From NCBI RefSeq assembly GCF_003846185.1, contig NZ_ML123034.1:3318622-3382621 (forward strand): DNA of 64,000 nucleotides, read 5' to 3'. Each line of letters starts with the position of its first letter. The first letter of the stretch is position 1. This document shows, piece after piece, positions 45,904 through 55,590 of this stretch. The notes under the pieces were generated by a model that searched no databases, had not been told where the DNA came from, and worked only from the letters and a program-made list of their open reading frames with translations. Made by a program: the position numbers and the translations under genes. This DNA comes from Streptomyces sp. ADI96-02 (GTDB lineage: Bacteria > Actinomycetota > Actinomycetes > Streptomycetales > Streptomycetaceae).

Positions 45904-45977
45904 TCGGTCCGGGTCACGTGGAGTCCGTCCGGAGGCCATGAGCTCCGGACGGAGCCCAAGAAGGGGCCCATGAAGAA

Positions 45978-46020
45978 GGGGCCGCCCGCCGCCGTCACGA
46001 GGACGTCGGCGGGCGGCCCC
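45978..46020. terminator. Hairpin between convergent genes
   Basis: A perfect 14-bp stem (45978-45991 with 46007-46020) and 15-base loop lie between 45903 and the end of the HAD gene. GC-rich, no T-run. Confidence 0.7.
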
Positions 46021-46045
46021 GTCGTGGTGCGTACGCGCGTACGCG

Positions 46046-46876
46046 TCAGTGGAGCGCGGTCGCCGCTTCGGTCCCGGAGCGCAGCAGTTCCTCCAGCACC
46101 AGCGCGATGCCGTCGTCCTCGTTGGACGCCGTGACCTCCTGGGCCACGGCCTTGAGGTCGTCGTGGGCGTTGGCCATGGCCACCCCGTGCCGTGCCCAGC
46201 CGAACATCGGGATGTCGTTCGGCATGTCGCCGAAGGCGATGGTGTCGGCGGCCTTCACACCGAGCCGGCGGGCGGCCAGCGAGAGGCCGGTCGCCTTGCT
46301 CAGCCCCAACGGAAGGATCTCCACCACTCCGGCGCCGGCCATGACGACGTCCACCAGGTTGCCGACGGCCGCGCGCGCGGCCAGGGCCAGGGCGTCGTCG
46401 TCCAGCTCGGGGTGCTGTATGTAGACCTTGTTCAGCGGGGCGGTCCACATCTCCGCCGGGTCGTCCACGAAGACGTACGGGAGACCGCCCTCGTGCACCC
46501 GGTATCCGGCGCCCACCAGCACGTCCCCGTCCAGCCCGTCGCGGCTGGCCGCCAGCCACAGCGGGCCGACCTCCGCCTCGATCTTGGACAGGGCGAGCCC
46601 GGCGAGCTGCCGGTCCAGGGTCAGCGAGGTCAGCAGCTTGTGCTCGCCGGCGTGGTAGACCTGCGCGCCCTGGCCGCAGACCGCGAGCCCTTCGTAACCG
46701 AGGTCGTCCAGGATGTGCCGCGTCCAGGGCACCGCGCGTCCGGTGACGATGATGTGCGCGGCGCCGGCCGCGGTGGCGGCGGCCAGTGCCGCGCGCGTGC
46801 GCTCGGAGACCGTGTCGTCGCCGCGCAGCAGCGTGCCGTCGAGATCGGTCGCGACGAGCTTGTAGGGGAAGCTCAC
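46046..46876 (-). CDS. HAD superfamily hydrolase, Cof type (second copy)
   Basis: A 276-residue paralog of the protein at 34378-35295. Motif [16 protein letters not shown], motif [12 protein letters not shown], lysine GLSKATGL, motif [15 protein letters not shown]. It starts at GTG 46876, which overlaps the serS stop (GTGA), so it is coupled to serS. The seryl-tRNA synthetase/HAD arrangement is conserved in Streptomyces; substrate unknown. Confidence 0.85.
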   Translation of the reverse strand: MSFPYKLVATDLDGTLLRGDDTVSERTRAALAAATAAGAAHIIVTGRAVPWTRHILDDLGYEGLAVCGQGAQVYHAGEHKLLTSLTLDRQLAGLALSKIEAEVGPLWLAASRDGLDGDVLVGAGYRVHEGGLPYVFVDDPAEMWTAPLNKVYIQHPELDDDALALAARAAVGNLVDVVMAGAGVVEILPLGLSKATGLSLAARRLGVKAADTIAFGDMPNDIPMFGWARHGVAMANAHDDLKAVAQEVTASNEDDGIALVLEELLRSGTEAATALH

Positions 46877-48150
46877 TTGGAGACCGGCTCCAGGACCTCG
46901 CGCCCGCCCAGGTACGGGCGGAGCACCTCGGGCACCCGGACCGAACCGTCGGGCTGCTGGTGGTTCTCCAGGAGCGCCACGATCGTGCGCGGCACGGCGC
47001 ACAGGGTGCCGTTCAGCGTGGCGAGCGGCTGGACCTTCTTGCCCTCGCGCATCCGGACGGAGAGGCGGCGCGCCTGGAAGCCGTCGCAGTTCGACGCGGA
47101 GGTCAGCTCGCGGTACTTGCCCTGGGTCGGGATCCACGCCTCGCAGTCGAACTTGCGCGAGGCGGAGGCTCCGAGGTCGCCGGTGGCGACGTCGATGACC
47201 TGGAAGGGCAGTTCGAGGCCGGTGAGCCACTGCTTCTCCCACTCCAGGAGCCGCCGGTGCTCGGCCTCGGCGTCCGCCGGGTCGACGTACGAGAACATCT
47301 CGACCTTGTCGAACTGGTGGACGCGGAAGATGCCGCGGGTGTCCTTGCCGTACGTGCCGGCCTCGCGGCGGAAGCACGGCGAGAAGCCGGCGTACCGCAG
47401 GGGGAGCTTGTCGGCGTCGATGATCTCGTCCATGTGGTACGCGGCGAGCGGTACCTCGGAGGTGCCGACCAGGTAGTAGTCGTCCTTCTCCAGGTGGTAC
47501 ACGTTCTCCGCGGCCTGGCCGAGGAAGCCGGTGCCCTCCATGGCGCGCGGGCGGACCAGCGCGGGGGTCAGCATCGGGACGAAGCCGGCCTCGGTGGCCT
47601 GCGCGATCGCCGCGTTGACGAGGGCGAGCTCCAGGAGCGCGCCGACCCCGGTCAGGTAGTAGAAGCGCGAGCCGGAGACCTTGGCTCCGCGCTCCATGTC
47701 GATGGCGCCGAGCGCCTCGCCGAGCTCCAGATGGTCCTTGGGCTCGAAGCCCTCGGCCCCGAAGTCGCGGATGCTCCCATGCGTCTCCAGGACGACGAAG
47801 TCCTCCTCGCCGCCGACCGGCACGTCCGCGTGGACGATGTTGCCGAGCTGGAGCAGCAGGCGCTTGGCCTCCGCGTCCGCCTCGTCCTGGGCGGCGTCGG
47901 CTGCGCGGACCTCGGCCTTGAGCTGATCGGCCTTCGCGAGGAGCTCGGCACGCTCCTCGGGGGTGGCCTTGGGGATCAGCTTGCCGAGCGACTTCTGCTC
48001 GGAGCGGAGTTCGTCGAAGCGGACGCCGGACGACCTGCGCAGCTCGTCGGCGGAGAGCAGGGCGTCGACGAGCGCGACGTCCTCTCCACGGGCGCGCTGG
48101 GAGGCGCGAACACGGTCGGGGTCCTCACGGAGCAGGCGAAGGTCAATCAC
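46873..48150 (-). CDS. serS: Seryl-tRNA synthetase
   Basis: A 425-residue class II synthetase of normal length. The N-terminal helical hairpin (about 1-105; [28 protein letters not shown]) binds the long arm of tRNA-Ser. The catalytic domain carries motif 2 ([27 protein letters not shown], in pieces) and motif 3 near the end ([20 protein letters not shown]). It charges tRNA-Ser and the precursor of selenocysteyl-tRNA. Coupled to the HAD gene downstream. Confidence 0.96.
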   Translation of the reverse strand: MIDLRLLREDPDRVRASQRARGEDVALVDALLSADELRRSSGVRFDELRSEQKSLGKLIPKATPEERAELLAKADQLKAEVRAADAAQDEADAEAKRLLLQLGNIVHADVPVGGEEDFVVLETHGSIRDFGAEGFEPKDHLELGEALGAIDMERGAKVSGSRFYYLTGVGALLELALVNAAIAQATEAGFVPMLTPALVRPRAMEGTGFLGQAAENVYHLEKDDYYLVGTSEVPLAAYHMDEIIDADKLPLRYAGFSPCFRREAGTYGKDTRGIFRVHQFDKVEMFSYVDPADAEAEHRRLLEWEKQWLTGLELPFQVIDVATGDLGASASRKFDCEAWIPTQGKYRELTSASNCDGFQARRLSVRMREGKKVQPLATLNGTLCAVPRTIVALLENHQQPDGSVRVPEVLRPYLGGREVLEPVSK

Positions 48151-48374
48151 CCCTCCAGGCTACCGTCGCGCGGTTCACGCACTCGAACCGATATTGCCGC
48201 GCGTGTCATTTTGACCGTAATGCCGGAATTGATATTCCTGATGGGGAATCGGGGGGTGCGGAGTCGGATGGCGTCAATAACGGTGGTTAACTCCCCTGAA
48301 CAGGGCAGAAGGTGCGGCCCTGCTTGACGCATCGCCCTTGAGCGGCAGGGGAGTTGGCCATGCGGGCGGAGTCG

Positions 48375-48695
48375 TTGTCCACAGGGCGCCTCGATGGGCG
48401 AATGGTTATCCACAGGCTGTGAAGAAGATCTGTGGATGCCGGAACGGAATGCTCCGGAGGTGCGCGGAAGGCTCGGGATTCCCCGCCCGAACTCCCACCC
48501 AAACCCCCCGTCGCACGCTCATTCGGGTGGCAATTCCCCGCTCCAGGGAGTTGATCAAGGGAATTGAGGTGACACGGGAGTGCTCGCTCCCCTCGCGCCA
48601 CTGTGGACGGCTCTGGGGTCACTGGGTTGATTTGTCGACCATGTCGCATTGGTGTGTCGACTTGTCCCCAGGTCGAGACGCCTCCCTGTGGATAA
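48375..48695. promoter_or_regulatory. DnaA-box cluster between serS and pheA
   Basis: Perfect boxes TTGTCCACA (48375-48383), TTATCCACA (48406-48414) and TTATCCACA on the minus strand (48687-48695); CCGTCCACA on the minus strand (48602-48610) fits the relaxed consensus. The 688-bp spacer (48151-48838) lies upstream of serS and downstream of pheA. It shows no gene; the ORFs there have no credible product. Confidence 0.68.
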
Positions 48696-48838
48696 CTCTG
48701 CGGGCAGATGACTATCTGTAGGTAGGACGGCAGGGCGACAGGGCGACAGGGCGGCGCGCAGCGCACGGAACGGCTACGGCCCGGCTACGGCCACGGCCAC
48801 CGTAGGCCGCCGTCGGAGACGGCAGCCCCCGGTCGCCG

Positions 48839-49774
48839 TCAGATACGGCCGTCCTGGCTGCGCGCCAGCCAGTCGGAGGCGTCGGTGAAGGCGGCGTCGG
48901 ACGTGCCGGCGCGCAGCGGACGGACCTCGTCCGGGGACACGCCCGCCCGCGGGTACGAGCCGAGGAAGCGCACCTTCGGGCAGATCCGCTTCAGCCCCAT
49001 GAGCGCTTCCCCGACCCGTCGGTCCGCGATATGCCCCTCCGCGTCCACGGCGAAGCAGTAGTTGCCGATGCCCTCACCGGTCGGGCGCGACTGGATCAGC
49101 ATCAGGTTGACGCCGCGCACCGCGAACTCCTGGAGCAGTTCCAGCAGCGCCCCGGGATGGTCGTCGCCCAGCCAGATCACGACGGACGTCTTGTCCGCCC
49201 CGGTCGGCGAGGAGGGCCGAGCAGGCCGGCCCACCAGGACGAAGCGGGTCTGCGCGTTCTCCGCGTCGTGGATCTCCGTCACGAGCGGTTCCAGCCCGTA
49301 GGTGGCCGCGGCGAACTCCCCGGCGAAGGCGGCGTCGTACCGCCCTTCCTGGACGAGTCGGGCGCCGTCCGCGTTGGACGCCGCCGACTCCCACACGGCC
49401 TGCGGGAGATGGGCCGCCATCCAGTTGCGGACCTGCGGCTGGGCGGCCGGGTGAGCGGTCACGGTCTTGATGTCCGAGAGCTTCGTGCCGGGCCGTACGA
49501 GCAGCGCGAACGTGATGGAGAGCAGCACCTCGCGGTAGATCATCAGCGGGTCGCCGCTGGTCAGCTCGTCGAGCGTCGCCGAGATGCCGCCCTCGACGGA
49601 GTTCTCGATCGGTACGAGCGCCGCCGCCGCCTCTCCGTTGCGTACGGCGTCCAGGGCGGCCGGTACGGAGACCATCGGGACGAGCTCTCGGGTGGCCGCT
49701 TCCGGGAGCGTGCGGAGGGCGACCTCGGTGAAGGTGCCTTCGGGGCCGAGATAGGCGTAGCGCGTGGCGGACAT
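48839..49774 (-). CDS. pheA: Prephenate dehydratase
   Basis: A 311-residue enzyme of phenylalanine biosynthesis (prephenate to phenylpyruvate). The dehydratase domain starts RYAYLGPEGTFTEVAL and holds VPIENSVEGGISATLDEL and the catalytic TRFVLVGR. The ACT regulatory domain has HPGALLELLQEFAVRGVNL and the allosteric-type stretch GEGIGNYCFAVDAEGHI, so feedback by phenylalanine is likely. No chorismate mutase domain is fused, as usual in actinobacteria. Confidence 0.94.
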   Translation of the reverse strand: MSATRYAYLGPEGTFTEVALRTLPEAATRELVPMVSVPAALDAVRNGEAAAALVPIENSVEGGISATLDELTSGDPLMIYREVLLSITFALLVRPGTKLSDIKTVTAHPAAQPQVRNWMAAHLPQAVWESAASNADGARLVQEGRYDAAFAGEFAAATYGLEPLVTEIHDAENAQTRFVLVGRPARPSSPTGADKTSVVIWLGDDHPGALLELLQEFAVRGVNLMLIQSRPTGEGIGNYCFAVDAEGHIADRRVGEALMGLKRICPKVRFLGSYPRAGVSPDEVRPLRAGTSDAAFTDASDWLARSQDGRI

Positions 49775-49894
49775 GCGCTCACCCTATTGCGCCGCACGGC
49801 GGGGGAAGCGCCGACGCTGCTGCGGTACGGACGACGGGACGCTTGCCGCTGAGTGCGGGCGGCGGCACCGGGCAGCCCTGGTGGACCGGACCCT

Positions 49895-49948
49895 CCGACC
49901 GGGGCTGCCGATCCGACCGGGGCTGCCGATCCGACCGGGGCAGCCGAT
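49895..49948. repeat. Three 18-bp tandem repeats in the pheA-50,451 spacer
   Basis: Units 49895-49912, 49913-49930 and 49931-49948 (CCGACCGGGGCTGCCGAT, one base changed in the last). They lie upstream of pheA in a 676-bp spacer (49775-50450). The spacer has no gene that I can support and becomes less GC-rich towards 50,450. Confidence 0.8.
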
Positions 49949-50450
49949 GCTCCTCGTCGAACCCCGCAGCAGGAGGTGACGCCGGCTGAGATCGGACGGA
50001 AAGGAATTCGTGCCGGGTTCGGGTTCGTCTTGAGCGACTGGATGATTCCTTGCCGCGGATTTCCCGTGAAGCCGGAATTTTCCCTCCTCCAGCGTTCCGG
50101 TGAAATCAACGGCAAAGGTTCGGCTGGCACCGGGCCCGGGCCCGGGTCTTCCCGCCGCTATCGCGGGAACGGGTTTCCCGTCCAGGAGCCGCAGCCTGAC
50201 GGCTGCGAGGGCCCAGGGCTGGTGGGCCCGCCGCCGCTGCTCCGCGACCCTGGTGGCGTTCCGCTCCTCTCCGAAACGGTGAGGCCGCGGAATGAGGGCG
50301 AGTTGCAACGCTCGGGAGAAATGAGCATTCGCTTTCTGTCATCAACCCTTCAGGAAAATCTCAGGCATTCCACATCGGCATCGGAAAGGCTGCTCTCAGC
50401 GAGTTGCCCTCAACTCGTGATCCACATTCGATGCTGATCGATAGGAAATC

Positions 50451-50900
50451 ATGAAGCGCACCGCAATATCCATCGGAGCGGCCCTGCTGATCGTCGGCAT
50501 CGGCGCCGGCACCTCCTCCGCCTCCTCCGCCGGCCCGACCAACAGCCACACCACCCCTGCCAAGACGGACCGTGCCTGCACCATCGCCGTGCCCAAGGGC
50601 ACCGCCCACACCAAAGGTCACCGGGCCGATCCGGCCAAGCTCACGAAGACGGACCGCGCCCGCACTGTCGCCGTACCCAAGGGCACCCCTCCTACCAAGG
50701 GTCACAAGGCGGGCCACGCCAAGCCCGCCGAGACGAACCGCACCTGCACCACTGTCGCCGAACCCAGGGGCACTTCCCCCGCCAAGGGCCACAAGGCTGG
50801 CCTCGCCAGGCCCACCGAGACGGACCACGCCGGCACCGTCGCCGTACCCCAGGGCACCGCCCACACCGAAGGGCGCGTCGCCAGCACCGCCAAGCGCTGA
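50451..50900 (+). CDS. Small secreted protein made of four imperfect repeats
   Basis: A 149-residue basic protein. A signal peptide (MKRTAISIGAALLIVGIGAG to about residue 26) precedes four repeats of about 27 residues with the core TDRA-TVAVPKGT-TKGHKA: TDRACTIAVPKGTAHTKGHR, TDRARTVAVPKGTPPTKGHK, TNRTCTTVAEPRGTSPAKGH and TDHAGTVAVPQGTAHTEGR. Only two repeats contain Cys. I know no family with this repeat. The upstream AT-rich stretch and AGGAAA before ATG 50451 suggest a real gene. It is convergent with dtpA. Confidence 0.65.
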   Translation: MKRTAISIGAALLIVGIGAGTSSASSAGPTNSHTTPAKTDRACTIAVPKGTAHTKGHRADPAKLTKTDRARTVAVPKGTPPTKGHKAGHAKPAETNRTCTTVAEPRGTSPAKGHKAGLARPTETDHAGTVAVPQGTAHTEGRVASTAKR

Positions 50901-50988
50901 GACGGTTCCGACGTCGACCGAGGTGCGGCCCCGGACCCCGCTCAAGGCGTCCGGGGCCGCGCTTCGAACGCCGAGGGCGGGACTCCGC

Positions 50989-52365
50989 TCAGGACTCCAG
51001 CAGCCGCTGTCCCACGTACTCGCCTTCCGCCGCCCCGCCCGGCACCGCGAACAGGCCGCTCGCCTCGTGCCGGATGAACGGCGACAGCGCGTCGCCCCGG
51101 TCGAGCTTCCGCTGCACCGGCACGAAGCCCCGGAACGGGTCCGCCTGCCAGCAGACGAAGAGCAGGCCGGCGTCCGGCGTCCCGTCCTCCGCGATCCCGT
51201 CGTGGTACGAGAACGGGCGTCGCAGCATCGCCGCCCCGCCGTTCTTCTCGGGGGAGGAGATACGGGAGTGGGCGTTGTCGGGGATCACGAGCCGGCCGTC
51301 CGGGCCCGCCTTGTCGAGGTCCATCGCGGTGGTCTCGCCGCCGCCGCTCAGCGGCGCTCCGTCGGCCTTCCGCCGCCCTATGACCCGCTCCTGGCGTTCC
51401 ACCGGAAGCTTCTCCCAGTCGTCCAGCAGCATCCTGATCCGGCGTACGACGACGTACGAGCCGCCCTCCATCCATTCCTGCGGTGTGCCGGGGGAGGCGG
51501 GGACGAAGACCCGGCGGTCGAAGTCGTCGTCGGCGGGCTTCGGGTTGCCGGTGCCGTCGATCTGGCCCATCAGGTTGCGGGCGGTCATCGGTCGGGCGGT
51601 GGCGCCCGGGGTGCGGTTGAAGCCGTTCATCTGCCACCGCACCCGTGCGGCTCCCGCGCTCTCCCGCTGGACGGCCCGCAGGGCGTGGAAGGCGACCAGC
51701 GCGTCGTCGGCGCCGATCTGCACCCACAGGTCGCCCTCGGACCGCCGGGCGTCGAGCTGGTCGGAGGAGAAGGCGGGCAGCGGGTCGAGAGCCGCCGGCA
51801 GGCGGCCGGTCAACCCGGTGCGGGCGAAGAAGGTGCGGCCGAAGCCGAAGGTGAGGGTGAGGGAGGAGGGGCCCGCGTCGAGCGCGATGCCGGTGTCGTG
51901 CCCCGGACCGTCAGAGCCGCCCACCGCCGGACGGCCCGCCATCAGCTCCTCGGCCACGGCCGACCAGCGCCGCAGCAGGGCCGCCGCTTCCTTGCGACCC
52001 GCGCCCGCCACCAGGTCGAAGGCGACGAGATGGCCGCGGGCCTGAAGCGGAGTGGTGATCCCCGGTTGATGTTTCCCGTGAAACATCGCCTCGGTCGCAC
52101 CGAGCGAGGTCAGAGCGGCGGGAGCCTCGGGGCGGGTCGCCGCGTACCCGGCCGCGCCGCCCGCGGCCCCCAGCACCAGCCCGGCCGCACCGGCCGCGCC
52201 CGCGCCGCCCAGCAGCCGCCGACGTGAGACCTCGGCACTCCGGTTCCGGCCGTCCTCGGAGCCGGCCCCGGACGGGGTTCTGGAGCCGGCCCCGGGCGGG
52301 GTTCCCGATGGGGTTCCGGTCGGGGTTCCCGAGGCGGCCGGCGGGTGTTTCCTGATCTTGCTCAA
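50989..52365 (-). CDS. dtpA: Tat-secreted DyP-type haem peroxidase DtpA
   Basis: A 458-residue A-type dye-decolourising peroxidase. A proline/glycine-rich N-terminus (GTPTGTPSGTPP) precedes a twin-arginine signal (SRRRLLGG at 47-54, then a hydrophobic helix). Catalytic features: GQIDGT with D270 (the GxxDGT motif), a likely proximal haem histidine H366 (DNAHSR), and LRRPFSYHDG. In Streptomyces lividans DtpA is Tat-exported and needed for GlxA maturation and development. Start taken as TTG 52365, 5 bp after the copCD stop, so probably coupled. Last gene of the copper operon. Confidence 0.88.
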   Translation of the reverse strand: MSKIRKHPPAASGTPTGTPSGTPPGAGSRTPSGAGSEDGRNRSAEVSRRRLLGGAGAAGAAGLVLGAAGGAAGYAATRPEAPAALTSLGATEAMFHGKHQPGITTPLQARGHLVAFDLVAGAGRKEAAALLRRWSAVAEELMAGRPAVGGSDGPGHDTGIALDAGPSSLTLTFGFGRTFFARTGLTGRLPAALDPLPAFSSDQLDARRSEGDLWVQIGADDALVAFHALRAVQRESAGAARVRWQMNGFNRTPGATARPMTARNLMGQIDGTGNPKPADDDFDRRVFVPASPGTPQEWMEGGSYVVVRRIRMLLDDWEKLPVERQERVIGRRKADGAPLSGGGETTAMDLDKAGPDGRLVIPDNAHSRISSPEKNGGAAMLRRPFSYHDGIAEDGTPDAGLLFVCWQADPFRGFVPVQRKLDRGDALSPFIRHEASGLFAVPGGAAEGEYVGQRLLES

Positions 52366-52370
52366 CGTGC

Positions 52371-54428
52371 TCAGCCGATCTGTACGTTCTTGTCGACGGT
52401 GACCTGGTCGATGTCCGACGTACGCACCGTCACGTCGAGCTTCCACTCCCCCGCCATCGGGATCTGGACACCGCTCGCGGACCAGTGCCCCTCGGCCAGC
52501 CGGTCGGGGACGACCGGCAGCGGGCCGATCTGTTGGGACTCCAGGGTCAGGGCCAGCTTCAGCTCGGGGACGTCCATCGGGTCGCCGTCGCTGCCGTCGA
52601 TCCACACGTGGACGTCGTTGGAGCCGGTCCGGCCGGGGTCGATGTCGATACGGACGGTGCCCTTGCCGTTCCGGCCGCCGGTGTCGAAGGGCATGCTCAG
52701 GTTGACGGGACCGCCGGCGGCGGGCGCGGTCGCCGCGGTGGAGCCGCCCGCGGCCTCCTCCTCCGTACGTCCCGGTTCCGTCGACGTCAGCAGCGTGGTC
52801 ACGGCGAGCAGCACGACGGCGACGGCGGCCTCCGCCAGCACCGAACGGCGCAGGCCGAAACGCTCGGCGTCCGCGTCCCGGACGCGCTTCTTCCGCGTCG
52901 CGGTCAGGACGGCCTGCTGGCGGGCCAGTTGGGCGGCGCGCTCGGGATCCACGTCATCGCGCGCCGAGGGCGAACCGCTCGCCGTGGCGTCCGCCACCGC
53001 GTCCGGCGAGTCGGAGCGCCCGGCAGAGGCGTCGGCCGCGGCGAGGCTCTTGACGGCGGTGCCGTCCCGGGCGAGGCTCTTGACGGCGGTGCCGTTCCCG
53101 GCGGGGTCCTTGACGGCAGTGCTCTCCGCAGCGGCGTCCTCAGGTGTGGAGGACACCGCCGGATCCGTCAGCCGGCCCGTCCAGCGCCGCGAGAACCACG
53201 CGATCCCGAGCAGGACCGCGATCAGCACGATCTTGAGGATCAGCAGCTGCCCGTACCGGGTTCCGGTCAGGGCCGACCAGGAACCGACCTGCCGCCAGGA
53301 CTGGTAGATCCCGGTCGCCGCGAGCACCAGGACGCTGCCGAACGCGACCCGTGAGAAACGGCGTACGGCCGCGCTCCCGATGTCCGGCGTCCGGTACAGC
53401 GCGACCAGGAGCGAGGCCAGCCCGCCGAGCCAGGCGGCGACGGCCAGCAGGTGCAGGACGTCCACCGGCATGGCCAGGCCCGCCTGGATGCCGGCGGAGG
53501 CGTGCTCCGACATGGCCCAGGTGGCGGCGATCCCGGCCGCGACCACACCGCCGCCGACCGCCAGTCCGAACGTCAGGTCCTTCTTCTCGCGCTCGTCGTC
53601 GCGCCGCGCGTACATGCCGAAGAGCACGGCGATGAACAGCGCGGCGGCGCCGAGCAGCAGCAGCCGGGCGACGAGCGCCGCGCCCGGCTTGGTGTCGAGG
53701 ACGGCCTGGAGCCCGTCGAGGTCGAAGGCGTCGGCGAACCGGCCGCTGCCGGTGTACGGATTGCGCAGCAGCAGCATGACCAGGGTCGCCGCCGTCAGGG
53801 TGATCCAGCCGCGGACCACCAGCCGCTGCATTGGCCGGGCGCCCGCGCCGCGCTGCCAGCAGGCGAGCACGAACGCGCTGCCGCCCGCCAGCAGGACGAA
53901 CCCGGCGTACGCGGCGTACCGCGCGATGCCGTAGACGACGCCGACCGGGCCGCCGCCGGCCTCCTCGGACGGCAGGGCCACCGTCGTCGCGGACGGTGCG
54001 CCGACGGAGAACGTGAACGCGCCGGAGATCGGGTGGCTGTCGGTGGACACCGCCTGCCAGGCCACCGTGTAGGTGCCGTCCGGCAGGCCGGAGTGGAGGG
54101 ACACGCCGTACCGGACGGTCGAGCCCTCGGTCAGGTCGCGCGGCGCGGCGCCGGTGTCGGCGCGCTCGCCGCGCGGGTCGAGGACGCGGATCGAGTCGTC
54201 GCCGACGGCGATCCCCTCGGAGAAGCTGAGGGTGACCTCCTTGGGGGCCGTGGCGACCACCACCCCGTCCTGCGGGTCGCTCCCGGTGAGGGCGGCGTGC
54301 GCGGACGCCGGGCCCGCGCCGGCCAGGAGCAGCCCGAACACCAGGCCGGTCAGGGCGACGACGAGCGCGGCGGCGGCGAACGGCCGCCGTGTCGAGGGCG
54401 TCCCGCAGGGCGGGGCGGTGGCGGTCAT
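52371..54428 (-). CDS. CopC-CopD fusion copper resistance protein
   Basis: A 685-residue protein. A signal-like helix (AALVVALTGLVFGLLLAGAGPASAHAAL) is followed by a CopC-like domain (about 42-135) that binds copper at its N-terminal His. About eight membrane helices of the CopD/YcnJ domain follow (about 155-420). A cytoplasmic repeat-rich stretch (three 10-residue TAVKSLA repeats) leads to one more helix and an external beta domain (PVNLSMPFDTGGRNGKGTVRI, in pieces). It moves or buffers copper across the membrane. Same strand and operon as PCuAC and dtpA. Confidence 0.87.
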   Translation of the reverse strand: MTATAPPCGTPSTRRPFAAAALVVALTGLVFGLLLAGAGPASAHAALTGSDPQDGVVVATAPKEVTLSFSEGIAVGDDSIRVLDPRGERADTGAAPRDLTEGSTVRYGVSLHSGLPDGTYTVAWQAVSTDSHPISGAFTFSVGAPSATTVALPSEEAGGGPVGVVYGIARYAAYAGFVLLAGGSAFVLACWQRGAGARPMQRLVVRGWITLTAATLVMLLLRNPYTGSGRFADAFDLDGLQAVLDTKPGAALVARLLLLGAAALFIAVLFGMYARRDDEREKKDLTFGLAVGGGVVAAGIAATWAMSEHASAGIQAGLAMPVDVLHLLAVAAWLGGLASLLVALYRTPDIGSAAVRRFSRVAFGSVLVLAATGIYQSWRQVGSWSALTGTRYGQLLILKIVLIAVLLGIAWFSRRWTGRLTDPAVSSTPEDAAAESTAVKDPAGNGTAVKSLARDGTAVKSLAAADASAGRSDSPDAVADATASGSPSARDDVDPERAAQLARQQAVLTATRKKRVRDADAERFGLRRSVLAEAAVAVVLLAVTTLLTSTEPGRTEEEAAGGSTAATAPAAGGPVNLSMPFDTGGRNGKGTVRIDIDPGRTGSNDVHVWIDGSDGDPMDVPELKLALTLESQQIGPLPVVPDRLAEGHWSASGVQIPMAGEWKLDVTVRTSDIDQVTVDKNVQIG
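53041..53130. repeat. Three 30-bp in-frame repeats within copCD
   Basis: Units 53041-53070, 53071-53100 and 53101-53130 encode TAVKSLAAAD-, TAVKSLARDG- and TAVKDPAGNG-type decapeptides in a cytoplasmic linker. All are multiples of three, so copy-number change would keep the frame. Confidence 0.85.
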
Positions 54429-54441
54429 GACGGTCGGTCCC

Positions 54442-54888
54442 TCACGGCTTCTTCGGGTTGTGGGTGGTCTCCTTCACGGGAAGGTCGACCGTGATCGGGT
54501 CCGCCTTCTCGAAGCGCAGCTCGACGGAGACCTTCTCGCCCTGCTTGGGCTTCTGCTTGAGCTTCATGAACATGATGTGGCTGCCACCGCGTTCGAGATC
54601 GAGCCGGCCGTTCGCCGGGACCTCGAAGGACGAGACCTCCCGCATCTTCTGATCCTTGCTCTCGTGGATCGTGACGTCGTCGGAGATCGGACTGGTCACC
54701 GAGGTGAGCCGGTCGGCGGCGTCCCCGCTGTTCTGGACGACCAGGAACCCGGCGGCCATGTCGTTCACGGGCTGCGGCATGAACGCGCCGACGACCTTGA
54801 GCTCGGGCCGGCCGTCCGCGGAGCAGCCCGCGAGCGTCAGCCCCGCGGTGAGGGCGAGGGCGGCGGCGAGGGTCGTGCGGCGGTTCAC
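54442..54888 (-). CDS. ecuC: Copper chaperone PCuAC (ECuC-like) lipoprotein
   Basis: A 148-residue lipoprotein with lipobox LAGC (Cys22). The PCuAC copper site is present: H75, M82, then after exactly 21 residues H104-x-M106 (M-x21-H-x-M). It holds Cu(I) outside the membrane and passes it to Sco or to oxidase Cu sites. The gene overlaps sco by GTGA (GTG 54888). In Streptomyces lividans the equivalent is ECuC. Confidence 0.88.
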   Translation of the reverse strand: MNRRTTLAAALALTAGLTLAGCSADGRPELKVVGAFMPQPVNDMAAGFLVVQNSGDAADRLTSVTSPISDDVTIHESKDQKMREVSSFEVPANGRLDLERGGSHIMFMKLKQKPKQGEKVSVELRFEKADPITVDLPVKETTHNPKKP

Positions 54889-55544
54889 GGCTTCTCTCCC
54901 CGCAGCAGCTTCGGGAGGTCCTTGGCGTACTCCTCGGCCGTGGTGTCCTCGCCGTAGAGCACGTAACCGTCGTCCGTCTTCGGCGAGAAGGCGATGACCT
55001 GGGCGCCGTGCATCGAGACGACGGTCCCGTCCTTCTCCTTCTTCGCCGGGTCGATGCCGATGCCGAGCTGCCGGGCTCCCGCCTGGATGGTCGGGAAGTC
55101 GCCGGTGAGCCCGGTGAAGGCGGGGTCCTGGGCGGTGAGCCACTTGCCGAGCGAGGACGGCGTGTCGCGCTCGGGGTCGGTGGTCACGAAGACGACCTGG
55201 AGGTCGTCCTGGTCGGCCTTGGGCAGCTCCCGCTTGGCGAGGGCGATGTTGCTCATGGTCAGCGGACAGACGTCCGGGCAGTTGGTGTAGCCGAAGTAGA
55301 TGAGCGTCGGCTTGCCCTTGGTCTTCTCGCGGAAGTCGTACTTCTTGCCGTCGGTGTCGGTGAGGACGAGGTCCGGCTTGGTGAACGGCTGGTCGAGGAC
55401 GGTCGCGGCCTGGGTCTTCGGCTCGGCGCTGACGTCGGCGACGGGCTTGCCCGCCGCCGGGTCGTCGCCGCTTCCGCAGGCCGAGAGGGCCAGCGCCGCC
55501 ACGGCGGCGAACGCGACGGCCGTCACTGCTTTTCTGTTGCGCAT
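54885..55544 (-). CDS. sco: Sco family copper chaperone lipoprotein
   Basis: A 219-residue lipoprotein (lipobox LSAC, Cys23) with a thioredoxin-like Sco fold. The copper ligands are C89 and C93 in YTNCPDVCP and H179 in VVSMHGAQV. Sco delivers copper to cytochrome c oxidase and, in Streptomyces, to GlxA-dependent development. First of the overlapping pair with PCuAC. Confidence 0.93.
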   Translation of the reverse strand: MRNRKAVTAVAFAAVAALALSACGSGDDPAAGKPVADVSAEPKTQAATVLDQPFTKPDLVLTDTDGKKYDFREKTKGKPTLIYFGYTNCPDVCPLTMSNIALAKRELPKADQDDLQVVFVTTDPERDTPSSLGKWLTAQDPAFTGLTGDFPTIQAGARQLGIGIDPAKKEKDGTVVSMHGAQVIAFSPKTDDGYVLYGEDTTAEEYAKDLPKLLRGEKP

Positions 55545-55590
55545 GAAGGGTGTCCTGAGTGTGGTGCGGGTGGTGGAAGCGGCAGGCGGG

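Noticed and set aside
50059..50072. A second parS-like string with TTTCCCGTGAA
   Set aside because: Too many mismatches to the 14-bp consensus and no symmetry in the flanks.
49853..50437. A 194-codon plus-strand frame between pheA and the repeat protein
   Set aside because: The start lies in an 18-bp repeat, the translation is low-complexity, and no ribosome site or domain is seen.
52071..52084. GTTTCCCGTGAAAC, a one-mismatch parS
   Set aside because: It lies within dtpA and encodes FHGKHQ, a stretch typical of DyP peroxidases. Protein constraint explains the resemblance, although weak ParB binding is possible.
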